Positions 11,201 to 22,690 of a stretch of DNA of 64,000 nucleotides are shown one piece after another (the first letter of the stretch is position 1; each line of letters starts with the position of its first letter). The notes below the pieces were generated by a model that made no database searches, was not told the DNA's origin, and saw only the letters and a list, made by a program, of their open reading frames with translations. The stretch lies in the NCBI GenBank assembly GCA_973895155.1, contig OZ316891.1:5766001-5830000 (forward strand), written 5' to 3'. The position numbers and the translations under genes are program-made. The stretch is from Marsupella aquatica. Its lineage: Eukaryota; Marchantiophyta.

Positions 11201-13495
11201 GGTGCCGAAAAATTTGGAAATTTGGTGGAGTCATCCAGCAAATTGCGTGGAACCCTAACCCTCAGCTTAGCATAATTGCAGTAGCAGTGTAAGATTTCTA
11301 AAATTTGGAATACCTTTAACTTTGTCGTTCCCGTTTGCAGCAATGCTTTCTTGGATTTCTCTAGCTCTCCAACACGTCGTTCAATAAATGTGGACCATCT
11401 TCACCATTGCAGGGAAAACAATGTTGTTCTTGTAAATACAGAAGTGGGCTTAGAAGAGGCAGAAGCTACGCTGTCATCTCTTCTTACTTCGACTCAAAAG
11501 GCGTCAGCGAAAGAGAATGGTAAGAATTGCCCTCAAAAAGATAGTATTTTCTGTATCAAATGATGCCGATTCAATTCAATATCAGCTTTACTTCAAGGAA
11601 TTCTATCAGCTTCATTTACATCGATTGGATCAAGAAGTCTCTGATTGGGTAGTAATTAATTTTTTGCAGGCACAGAAGACACTCCCCTGGCTACATGGAC
11701 CCAGCATGAAGAACTCAAAGGCTTGAAACTTGGCCACAAGCATGTAAGTATCTGTCATCCTCTCTAAAGTAATAGTTTTATATACAAGAAAGTTTCTCTC
11801 TTGGTCACTATTTGCAGGCCAAAGCGCAGGCCAAAGCGACTTTTCAAAGTACCCCGTAAAGTATGGAATGCCGAGAGTGGTTGCAGCATTCTCCTCAACA
11901 ATACAAGCACGCAGCAATAATCCCTTTGCAAGTGGTGTTCCGCCTCTTTCCTAGTTCGAATGTTGTTGGTCACTTACCTTTCAATAACCATTTTTGGCGA
12001 TATGTAGGTGGTGCATTCTGTGGCATGGCATTACAAGGGCGACTATCTTGTCACAGTGAATCCAGATGATATCCTTCTCAATCACTTTCATGTTCACGTA
12101 CAAGTGGACCTGTTTGTTGCTTGAAGCTTTAAGAAAGTTTGTTTTAGTTGACTTTTTGAAATGGCTAAGGTCATGGAAAGCATAGTGCGTGTCGAACTTA
12201 TTTTTTATAGGCCAGCACTTGTACAAAGAGATCTTGCATCATTTAATTTCCTTGACTGTGAGTGGTGCACGTAATACAAAGGCAGTTCTGGTGCATCAGC
12301 TTTCGAAGCAGCAGACACAAAACCCATTTCGTAAGCATCATGGCCGTGTTGTGCAAGTTCTGTTTCACCCTTCCAGGCCCTTCATGTTTGTCGCTACCAA
12401 GATGCATGTACGGGTCTACAATCTGGTGAAACAACAACTGTCAAAGAAGTTGATGACAGGGCTGGATGCAATCTCATCTATAGCCATACATTCTGGAGGT
12501 ACGATGTTATTGACCTTTACTTTCATAACGTGCTGTGCAGGTGCTATTTATCGCTGTGAAATACTTTCGATGACTTGGCATGTAATACTATCACTGTCGT
12601 AGCTTTGCCGTAAATCAGATTGTTTAAGTCTTACTGTCTTCTATCCTTACTCCTTCCTTCATCCGTCTCTACCAATTGTCTGGAGCTGACAAGTGGACAT
12701 GCTGTGTAAGAGAAATATTAACCTCTACTTGAGCTCTCGTCCAGGTGACAATTTGATCGTTGGCAGCAGGGATGCTAAGCTTTGCTGGTTTGATATGGAT
12801 TTATCAACAAAGCCTTATAAATCTATCAAGTGAGTTTTTCTCCTTGTCCTGCATACATTATTATGCTGCTGTTTAGGTGCTCTTTTATTATCTGGCTGGT
12901 TACGTTACCGTCATTTCTAGAAGTTTCTGTTCTATTGGAATTTTCATGATTGGCGTCTACTTTGCAGTCATGGTTCCAACCAGGAGCGGCCAATTTGGGT
13001 TTCGTTTACTGACCTTGTGTGGTAACCGTTTGTTGCAGAAATCATAGCCAAGACATAAGGGCTGTGGCTTACCACAAAACATATCCGTTGTTTGCAACCT
13101 GCTCTGAGGATAAAAGTGCGCATGTTTTTCACGGAATGGTATATTCAGATCTCCTGCAAAACCCCCTAATTGTACCAGTCAAAGTGCTGCAAGGGCATCA
13201 AGGAGGTACGTATCTTCACTGTACAATCAACTATAAGGGCTGGCGGATTATTATGCCTTAGGTATATCAGGTGTATCCTTGAAGTGTGGTTTTGCCTGTT
13301 CCATTCAGGCAAATGCTCCACCTGTGTTGTTTTGTGATGCTAAGTATTATGGTTGCGAAGGACCTTCTGCAAACTTGCTCATTTGTTTTATCTGTTGGCA
13401 ATATTGCAGCTGTTTTCGATTGCATTTTCCATCCAAAGCAACCATGGTTATTCACAGCAGGGGCCGACGCTGTTGTCAAGTTGTATTGTAACTAG
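8214..13495 (+). CDS. BOP1: Ribosome biogenesis protein BOP1 (PeBoW complex)
   Basis: BOP1 is a nucleolar WD40 protein that joins Pescadillo and WDR12 in the PeBoW complex for 5.8S/25S rRNA processing and 60S assembly. Fifteen exons (8214-8908, 9111-9228, 9454-9555, 9806-9965, 10228-10336, 10587-10689, 10805-10955, 11156-11288, 11413-11519, 11670-11743, 12008-12068, 12271-12498, 12745-12829, 13039-13205, 13410-13495) join in phase into 792 residues, a usual length. Residues about 29-190 are an acidic Asp/Glu/Ser tail. The BOP1 N-terminal domain follows (about 200-455; e.g. [18 protein letters not shown]). WD repeats start at [20 protein letters not shown] (about 460) and end with [16 protein letters not shown]. 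The start is the only in-frame ATG before the acidic run. Intron 11 is AT-AC; all others are GT-AG. Neither neighbour looks functionally related. Confidence 0.95.
12069..12270 (+). other. U12-type AT-AC intron (BOP1 intron 11)
   Basis: The exon ends ...CCAGATG and is followed by ATATCCTT, the exact U12 5' splice-site consensus. TTCCTTGAC at 12248-12256 matches the U12 branch-site consensus. The intron ends in AC at 12270, 15 bases after the branch adenosine. Only this junction keeps the frame and gives [16 protein letters not shown], which fits the conserved BOP1 segment. No GT donor here restores the frame. Confidence 0.9.
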
Positions 13496-14699
13496 GGGGA
13501 GATTGTATTGTCAACGTTTTTGCCGAAGTAATGTCTGTAATCCTATTTATCACAAGTGAATAGGGAATTATTCGATAGATGATATTGTGAACAGTATAGT
13601 TTGATTAGATCACGGCTGTTGTTTTTTACCCAACTCTGAGAGTTGGTGAGAATCAAATGAGAGGCATCACGAGTTCCAAAAAGTGTGGAGAGAAATTACT
13701 TTGGAAGCAACGTTGCATCGCCTGTTGCATCAGAGGACCAGCTGAGACTTGGAAGGTTGTTGGGATCTGGGGACATGTCAAAGCTTGTTGTCTTGTTAGG
13801 TTGTGTACTGGGAACCGTAAACCTTTTCTTTTGCCTTGAAACCGAAAGATATCCCACCCATCAGTAGACAATTGTTGTTGGAGCATGCAACACTGTAGCG
13901 TTACCCAGGGATCCAATTTGGGACCCTACCAGGGGGGCAGATCGAGTCAAAACAGGGTCCTAAATTGGCTGAGAATATAGTCAGGTGGGCCCTGATTACA
14001 CAATCTCCCACACATATATATCCACACCCCTTATGTGTAGATGGAGGATTGAACCCAATACCTCTCCATCGGAGGCTTATCCCCTGGGCAACTTACCAGT
14101 CATTACCTTTTTAGTGGGGTGACCGAAAGATCATCATTAAGATAAATGTGACACGCTCATGTGTCAGTGTCTTATTGGGAAAGCAAAATGGCAAATTCCA
14201 TTTCTAGTATGTATCAGAAGTACAGACCTCGTTTGCTATTTGTGTCAACTCTATTAAACTTGAATATACCATGCTTATATGTACCTGTTCTTGGCGATGT
14301 TAATGGGATTATGAAGCCCTGCCGGGAAAATGGTTCTTTGTCAGGAGAATTGAGCAGACACTAGAGCAGTGAGCACCCTGAAATAGGCAATCCTCTGTTT
14401 AACTTGACACTACAGTAAGGAGTTTTTTGTCATGACTCAATTTGAGTGAGCACCCTGAAATAGGCAAATTTCTGTTTAACTTGACACTACAGTAAGGAGT
14501 TTTCAGTCATGACTCAATTTGAAACCTTCCACTGGGCGGAGAGTTGCATGCACTTCCCAGCCTAGAAAAGAGCACCTCAGCTTAAACCCGAAACCACTGT
14601 TTAAGTTGACAATAAAGATATCTGTAATGGGCGTGATTAAGGGTGACTAATTGTGACTATATCAAAAATTCTTGGGCGAGTTGAACTTAATTGCAATGT
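13496..14699. other. BOP1 3' region and gene-free DNA
   Basis: It contains the presumed BOP1 3' untranslated region, a SINE-like fragment (listed separately) and a direct repeat of about 75 bp: GAGCACCCTGAAATAGGCAA occurs at about 14370 and 14447. No other gene is seen. Confidence 0.5.
14035..14110 (-). mobile_element. tRNA-derived SINE-like fragment
   Basis: On the minus strand TTGCCCAGGGG (14091-14081) resembles a pol III A box. GGTTCAATCC (14055-14046) matches the B box. Their starts are 36 bases apart, as in tRNA-derived SINEs. The surrounding sequence does not fold as an obvious tRNA gene. Ends and target duplication were not identified. Confidence 0.4.
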
Positions 14700-15970
14700 G
14701 AAGTCGTGGGGGCAAAATACAGGGTAAACCCGTTTTGGGTCTCCCTAACAGCATCGGCCCCTTCTCACTGCAAGTTAGGTTGAGAGGTGCTTGTGCCTGC
14801 GCATTATTGCCCAGGCGAGAGTGTTTCCCCTCCATCGCCGCGCTGCTGTTGAGCTCCATTGCTGCAAGCTGTTCAGATCCATCACAAGCTGCTGAGCTAC
14901 TTCCAGCTGCTGAGCTTCGTAGCCAGCTCCTTCCCAAGATGAAGCTCTTCACTCACCTGCTTATTTGCTCAACTAACCTGCTGCAAGGGAACTTTGGCAG
15001 AGTTGAAGGAAGCACACCAAAAAGCACGGGGAATCTGGCCCAGGTTTTGGCCCCTTGGCATGTGGATAACTTTAATAAAGGGAGAAATATTTAGTCCTTG
15101 CTATCTGCACAAGCAACCAACCAACCGGTAAGAACTTGTCTTGATCTCGGAACTCCCAAGACCATTGTCTTGCCTCAAGCTCAACAGTCGTTAGTAAGTA
15201 GGTCAGCGGATAGAGCCTCCCAGGCCCGCATGGCCTTGCCATAAGCTGAAACTAAGGTCGACATCACTGTTCGTCGAGAACAGTCTATCTACCAGATGTC
15301 GCCCAAGCTTCCCCACTTTCTACCCGTCAATGGCTGACCGCCCTGCCTCCAGGACGTGCCCATGGCCCAAATTCAGTTTGTCACAAACTAGTAGTAACAC
15401 GCCGAGATCATTCAGTTTCTAGATCTTAGCCACCTCTCTGCGAAACCGGGTTCCGCTCAACCTCTCACCATGCATCGGGACCAGATTTCAATGGCAGCCC
15501 CCAGAGTCTACTTGGTTCTACCTCTCCAACATCAGGTCCCCGTGGGAACCAAATGCGGTTTGGTCACTGTTCGACTTCGGATTGGCAAGAGAGGCTCCCC
15601 CCATTGCAAGCCTCAAAACCAAAATTATCCAATGCACAATCAGAGAGCACCATGAGGTAGCTTTCTTCATTAGCTTTCCAACGAGCCCAAGAACTCCCCC
15701 AACGGAGATCCGGTCGTCGAGTTATGTTTGTTTCCGCTTCAAAACTCGAAACGACGTATCTTCGTCGATCGCGATCAGCTCGAGCTCAAACTTGAGAGGA
15801 CCACTCCCCTCATATATGCTTCTGGGGACCTGCCACCCCCGGACCAGCTTTGGTCCCCTATCTTTGGCCCCCTACCCGAGGGTCCGTGGGCCCCGCCACT
15901 TAGCTCGAAACGAAGATAATCGAAAACCTTCCGTAACTTGGCCTCGAGCGCAAATTGTGGCATAAGGGGC
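14700..15970 (+). mobile_element. LTR-retroelement fragment, second copy
   Basis: Same family as the minus-strand copy at 5865-7115, here in plus orientation. CTGCACAAGCAACCAA (about 15102), GTAAGTAGGTCAGCG (15193) and TGACCGCCCTGCCTCCAGGA lie in the LTR-like part. ATCGGGACCAGATTTCAATGG (15475) sits at the primer-binding-site position. The leader-like part contains ACCACTCCCCTCATATATGC. AATAAA at about 15073 could be the LTR poly(A) signal. No gag or pol frame is visible. Confidence 0.55.
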
Positions 15971-16076
15971 TAAAAGTTACGGCCCTAACCCCGCTCTGGT
16001 CCAGGCAACCCCCCTGGTCCAGGCAACCCCCTCTTGGTTCATCGATGCGCGGCAACTCTAATCGAGTCTAAATTGA

Positions 16077-16535
16077 CCATAACTTTTGGCCCCTAAGTCC
16101 GTTGGCCAAAAAATATGTGGTCCCATGATCGGGCTCATGTGGGGCTTCTCAGGCCCCTATGGTGATCCGTTGGAAAAATAATTCATTTTTCCATGATCGG
16201 CAACGGGCCCAAACTACAAGCATGCGGCTTGAGTCGGCCATAACTTTTGGCCCCTGGGTCCGTTGATCAAGAAATATGCGACCCCATGATCGGGCTCATG
16301 TGGGGCTTCTTGGGCCCCTATGGTGATCCATTGAAAAAATAGTTCATTTTTCCATGATCGGGAACGGGCCCAAACTACAAGCATGCGGCTTGAGTCGGCC
16401 ATAACTTTTGGCCCCTGGGTCCGTTGACCGAGAAATATACGGTCCCATGATCGGGCTCATATAGGGCTTCTTGGGCCCCTATGGTGATCCGTCAGAAAAA
16501 TAGTTCATATTTCTGTGATCAGCAATGGGCCCAAT
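16077..16535 (+). repeat. 161-bp tandem repeat, about 2.8 copies
   Basis: Units begin with AACTTTTGGCCCCT at 16081, 16242 and 16403, an exact 161-bp spacing with high identity. Each holds CCATGATCGGGCTCATGTGG or a close variant. It lies just downstream of the LTR-element fragment and may be part of its internal region. Confidence 0.9.
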
Positions 16536-16559
16536 AAAGTTAATTGGAATGCGCTTTTT

Positions 16560-17933
16560 TCAAGTCTTGTCTTTGCTCTTACTAGCCTCCTCTTTGTTAG
16601 TCGCATCTTTAATGGTCATGATAGTAGCAAATCTAAGAGGGACTCAACGCTGGAAATAGGCAACGCCGGAACAATTACAAGTAGATGAAAATTGTATTCG
16701 CAACTTGAAAACCCTCAGGTAAGCAACCATGGGGCATCCATTTTGAACAATTTCTTCCAAGCGAGGCTTTCTCCTCACATTCTGTCACCATCTCGAGTAT
16801 ACTGGTGACTTCGATTCACTCAGAAGTAACTATAGTAGGGCTTTTCCACAACTTTTCTGGGAGTTTCCATAATACTTGAGTTAAACGTTTTGGGGGGTTC
16901 CCATAATAATTGGGTTATGGGAGGTCTTTATCTTGGCGGTATCTTGTCAACTCCAAACTTTGAAACCCCTAGTGTAGACATTCAAGGTTTGCTGTCCCTG
17001 GGTCTATTGTGCTGTTGTGGCCCATTTTGATTCCCGAAATCCCATTGATTTCACCAAACTCCCTTGATTTAATCAAACACCCAGCCCTAAGGTGAGATTG
17101 GAGGATTGATGGAGTGACAAGAACAACGGATTTCAGGTGACGATCATTCAAAATGCCACTCAGTAGAACTAGTTCATGACAAAGACATGGGTTGGACTCA
17201 TAGACGGCTTGGCCCTGAGTCATACTGCGTCATGCCACTAAAGTCAAGTCGGTGAAAAGTGCAACATACAGCCACGAAAGTCGAAGGAGAGCAGAACTCT
17301 AATGTACTCTAATTCAAAAGAATAGGAAGGAAGCAAAAACGACGACATTCAAACCAGAACGATCATCGGCCACTTGAAAAATCAGGTCGAGATGTCAATC
17401 CTAAGTTGACGAAGAACAACGGCCTTGTCCCAGAGCCACCATCAGAATGAGAACTCAGTGATAACGAACTGGAAGAGATAATGTATCTCCTTAATGTCAT
17501 CCTAGAGAGCTGCTTTTCTTTCTGCAGCAATCAAGAAAATTGCCTCTTAATGTGGCATGATCACCAGAACCCCACATTCGGAGACTGGATCACTAATCTA
17601 CAACTCTACGACTGCAAGTGGACATGTTGTTCCGCTTCTAGACCCCAAGGCCTAACAGATGCGGTTCACTGACTCATCTATTTTTACAATCGTGAGACTT
17701 TCAAGAAGTGAATTTGGGTAGAGCAGGAGAGGTGGACTGCGCGCATTCACTCCTGCCCGAAGGATTACCCACAACCACAGATTTAGGTACCACTACACCA
17801 AGACCTGGGCACTCGTGCCCACTTGGCTCAAAGATAATTTTGCTTTCTCGTTTTTTGGGTTAAGCACCGCTTTTGAACTTGGTATCTGTTAATTGAAATG
17901 ATTCCTATGATACAACTTGACCCCTCCCAAGGG
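16560..17933. other. Gene-free stretch
   Basis: Short frames only, none recognised. The part nearest 17933 may be the 3' untranslated region of the minus-strand gene that follows. Confidence 0.4.
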
Positions 17934-20900
17934 TCAATATCGGATACCTCCACATATGAGTATCCTTCCACCCATGATACGATGCCGCAGCATTGCTCTT
18001 TGCAGCACAAACGTCTCCACATCGATTCGAAAGCGTGAGTCTACATTCGTCAAGTGCCCAAAAACCATACTTGTGCAGCTACTTAAATCGCCATTACCCA
18101 GGCAACCCAAACCAGATATCCCTACAGGGTAGTCCAGCAATTGGGTGTCCTGCTCTTCTTCTGAGTGGTGGCTTGCAGACCGACTCCTACTCAACGCCTT
18201 GCTCCGGCTGCTGCTAGCAGTGAGATTACCCTACAGATTTCATCAAATCAGAAATCAGTGCTCCAGTTAAACCGGCAATGTGATCTTTCATTCAATTGAC
18301 TCCGGGAGCATAAGACAAATAGAAAATAATCCTTTCTAGTTATTCCCGGGAGTGACTGCGGCTTGGAAGACCAGTCTCAAGCTATATTTTTGACCAGTGG
18401 TTCAGATTAAACATCCTGGAAGACTTCTTTGACATAAGAGGTGTAGTTGAATATTCACATTAGTATGCATCAAAACTGGAATGCTAGAACCTGAGACCGA
18501 CGAGAGATTACTTGCGAGAAAAAGAGCAATTGGAAACTACTGCCTTTGCCACCAAAGAGTACCAGTTCTCTTACATACTCGAGGAGTAATTTATCAGTTC
18601 AGTAACATACCTTTACGCCGGTCTGATCTTGAAATGAGTAGTCCACTTTAGTTTCCCATTGCAACCATGGCAAGACTAGCCCATCCTCATTCATTGGCGC
18701 CTTTGTAGCAAAATTAGAAGACTGGCCAATGCATTTGCCATTTTCCTCAATCTGAGCACAAAATGTTTTAAGAGGCTGAAGGAAAATCACATTTCTCTCA
18801 TCTGATCGGACAAAATTCTTTTTCCTTGGGCTCAAAGGCATATCCTTAACAGACCAGCCGGTTTCGCTCTCTTGGTATCCGGCACTCCCGTGATATCCGG
18901 CACCCACCGATGAAGCATCATTAAGACTGACAATGTCTAGACCTGCTATTGAAACGCACTCATCGAAATAGCGTTGGGCATCCGCATCCAAGCACTGAGA
19001 GACCAATTGCTGTTCGACGTCAGGGCCCTGTAGAAAATTGAAGGCCAGAGTTCCACCGGTCAGAAACTTTGCCCACATGTCCCAAATTACCGATGGACCA
19101 ACATAGTCCACATTACAATCTCACTTTCAAAGAGCCTCCGCAAATGAAGGACAAAGACAACATTATCCATTTCTCGTTTAATGACAACTGGTTGACCCCT
19201 GAGGTGCACCTCTCAACTTGCCAAGGCAATTGTCCGATGCTAAGGACTTAAATAATTTCCTATTGTCCGAGGGATATCACACCTTTAGGAGTCTGCCCAA
19301 CCAAATGTGCTGGCTGTAGACGTGGACAGAGATTACCAGGGTACTAAGTCAAGAGCCTCTAATCACAGGACTATATCAAGCCCATTATCCACTGAAAACA
19401 AACATTCCAAGAACGACTTGACAGAAGATATGAAGGCCTGCTTACCATCATGGGCCTCAATGGAGGTGGAGGAGGCACTCGTGGCTGAAGGGCAGCACCT
19501 GCTTGGGCAGGAAGAAGTTCCTTCACAAATTTGACAAGGTCAAGGCATCGACGCTCCTCGGTAGCTAGTTGAGTCCATAAATCTTGAGCTCTCTTTTCAG
19601 ACTGATTGATCATCAGAAGGCAACAGAATAAATCAGTCTTTACACACCACAGAAAAGGATCAGCAGAGAGATTATTTTCACTTCCCCCAGAAAAGGTCAC
19701 CACTTAATGTGGCTCAGTTTCACCCAAAAGCCATATCCCATAAGACATTCGCAAAGAAGTAAAAATGCTGTGCACCTACCTGCTCAAGCTTGACAGCATA
19801 TTCTTGGCGAACCTCAGAAACAGAGGCCTCCTCGTCATCTTCTTTAGGTCCGGTAATACGAAGTGCCTCTTCCAGAGATGGTGTCGACTGAAGCAAGTCT
19901 TTGCTCACAGACTTCTGAGATCAAGGTTAGAATGAAAGTGGTCAATCAATACGCACTAAACTTTAACATTAAGCATACTGGCACATCCAGACACTAACTA
20001 GAATCCTACTGGTCCAAACTTTATGCTGTTGGTCTCTCCTAATTGCTACTGGTGACTTCCAACAGCCTGACAAATGGTCAGACGAACTAGCTCAAGCCAT
20101 AGCAAACTCCAGAACATCCTCCACGGTGACACTGCAGTAGATGCTCAAACTTTCTATGCGAGAACGATTGCTGTTGGTCTTGCGATAAGAATAACTGTAC
20201 TCTGCAGAAAACTGAAACCTGTAGCAATAAATACTCAAACGTCCTCTACATTAACACACGCTACCTAATCAGCTCATTCAGAAGCATCATAAGACGGAAG
20301 GAGGGGTTGACGAGAAGAAACTAAGTTTCGATAAGTCAATTAGGAAACACAAGATCTGGCAAGGTATTCGATTCAAAGCTAGATATGACCGAAAAGAAAA
20401 GAATCCACACGACGTGCTGACAGTGCCAGCTATAACCCAGACCTGCTCGAGCTCACTTCTGATCTCCGAAACAGCCTTCCGCATTTCGGCACGCATCGCA
20501 TCATAAAGGGAGATAGCGTCCAGCTCTTGTGCCCCAGGCTCCTTTCAAAGGAGACAACGTCAAGTATCGATGTCAGTCGGACACCTCAAAAGGCCCGAGA
20601 GAATCAAAAGAAACCTCAAATATGAAACAATAAAATTGTTTCGCTCCAGACTTAGTAAGACCAGAAAACAGTTGCCATCAGCTAGTCTTCTTGTTCGTCT
20701 TTAATGAGCTCTTTCCCATGGTAGATTCAGGCAGCTATATCTAACTAGAGCTTATTCTGCATACTTTGCTAACGGGGGCCATGTAGGTACGACATTTCTT
20801 TCGCCAGCACAATTATTTGTCTTCTTCATATATTCTCGTCTGGTACAGGAGAAGAAGACGACACCATACCTTATTTTGTGTATGAACTGCTCGGATGGTT

Positions 20901-22690
20901 TTCTCTTCCTCCGGATGGACGCAGGGAGTATCATCGCGAGGTCCAAAGTCGTTTTCCATTTCCTGCTCACACGAAAATCCCTCAGCTGAGTTCACGTGAA
21001 TGAAGTACGATTGAACGAAACTCCCGAGACATCCATCCCTACTGGATAGTAAAACGCATGCACATGCCTCTGAGAACTAGAAGCAACTTGATTGATAAAA
21101 AGGATACCAAATAAGAGCAATTCATCCAGAGACAAGGCTGATATGACGGGTAGCAGCAAGTCTACGTTCTTTCTATGACGTATCTAACCTATCGAATCTG
21201 CAGGGAAAATGGACACAAGAGGGAGAACCCGAACGAAGCGACTTTACGATCGTTCAGTGCTCTTACAAAGAAAGCTTCCTCTGGAGAACCTTCATCATCC
21301 TGAGCCCGTGAGGGTAGCATAAACCCGTCAAGGGAAGCGTTGTCGGAAAATTCAATCTGACTGGCAGACCGCCTCAGCGACCCCTGCCGTGTCCCCTTTT
21401 TCCGTGCAGAAACCGTGCTTGATTGTCCGAAATTGGCAGTGTGCCTACCACTCCTAGTGGTTTGGGTGGAGTATAACGATTCCGACTCGCTCTGGTAATT
21501 GTCGCGACCTCGGGAGAAACCAGACAGGTCAACCTGACTCGTTGAACGTCTCAATGCACCTGCACGAGTACCCTTGGCCTTCCCAATTTGAGTGCTCGCT
21601 CCAGTGCGAGATGGTCCTAGTCCTGCAGACTGACGAGGCCGAGTGACGCGGGAGAACACAGATTCCGTGTCGCTCTGCGCATCAACTCTTCGACGAGGCT
21701 GGGCGAGGCGGCTAAAAACAGACTCCGTGTCGCTCTGCGCGTCAACAATTCGTCGAGCTCGGTCGAAGTGGGAGAACAGTGATTCCGTCTCGTTAAGAAC
21801 ATCCCCGTTTCCACGGGGCCGGGCGCGACGAGAGTACACAGATTCCGAGTCGCTCTGGGCATCGACATCTCGGCTAGTTCCAGAGGGAAGGTGTCGAGGG
21901 CGGCGGGGGGTGGCCTCTGCGTCTGCATCATTGGGGTCGTCAATGCAGCTTAAGAAATCCGCAATCTCTTTATAACTCCTTTCCACGCTCGGAGACCGCC
22001 GGGTGTCCTTTTTTTCCCTTGGGGTCTGCAGAGCCGCTTTGCGAGACGCCCCAATTCCCACATTTTGCATACTCCGATAAGTATGCCGGGAGTATATTGA
22101 ATCTGCATCACTCTTACCGTCGACAACAACAACATAGCACAGCGTGGAACGGTTCGTCAGTATGGTACAAGATAACTAGACACGGCACAATAATGGTTCC
22201 TTGCTTTTGTGCCAGGAATAAATATTTCATGGTCAGACTAGCAGTATGGTACAAGATAACTAGACACGGCACAATAATCGTTCCTTCCTTTTGTTCCAAA
22301 AATATATTTCATGGTCAGACTAGCAAAAGGAAAGGGACTATTTTACAAAGGGGAAATGCAGGCAATTGCAAGAGTGCATTCTGATGGTACAATGCGTCGA
22401 AACAATCACTTGGAAATTGGATGGAGGGAGGGCAAGGAACATACTTCGGAGTCGCAATCAGATTGATAGCGGGAAAAAGCTCGCTTCCCCTGTTGGAAGA
22501 GCGAATCCAAGTGGATACTGTTGGTGGCGTCATTAAAATCTGAGAAGCTCTGACTTCGCCTGTGACCGCGCTTGTTATTGGACGGCGTGCTTGGCTCAAA
22601 CGGCACTGCATCTGGGTATGCTTTGCCGGATTCCTTTCTACCACCAATGGCGGACCTTTTCGAGGTTGATTTGAACGCCGAGACTGCCAT
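17934..22690 (-). CDS. Uncharacterised Ser/Arg-rich protein with 20-residue repeats
   Basis: Eight exons (22690-22445, 22112-21267, 20980-20870, 20541-20443, 19914-19780, 19601-19446, 19027-18611, 18230-17934) join in frame into 768 residues. Every junction is GT-AG and phase 0. The start is MAVSAFKSTSKRSAIGGRKE. Residues about 164-244 hold four 20-residue repeats with the core DAQSDTESVFSR. Two copies of a KGTRxGxLRRSxSQ motif follow, which look like basic-directed kinase sites. Residues 402-520 are helical and charged (e.g. LWTQLATEERRCLDLVKFVK, possible coiled coil) and end in a short proline run. I do not recognise the family. No membrane segment is visible. The last exon is the least certain: without it exon 7 would stop at 18599. 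Confidence 0.65.
21625..21870 (-). repeat. 60-bp coding tandem repeat, four copies
   Basis: GATTCCGTGTCGCTCTG and variants recur at 21661, 21721, 21781 and 21841 on the plus strand. They encode the 20-residue Asp/Ser/Glu repeat of the gene above. Spacing is exactly 60 bp, so the repeats are in frame. Confidence 0.85.
22158..22325. repeat. 84-bp tandem duplication inside an intron
   Basis: CAGTATGGTACAAGATAACT starts at 22158 and again at 22242, and both copies end with TTTCATGGTCAGACTAGCA. It lies in intron 1 of the minus-strand gene. Sequence divergence is low. Confidence 0.9.

Noticed and set aside
11556-11647. Possible box C/D snoRNA in BOP1 intron 9 (ATGATGC ... CTGA with a short terminal stem)
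   Set aside because: The C box is imperfect, no inner C'/D' pair is clear and no rRNA guide match could be verified.
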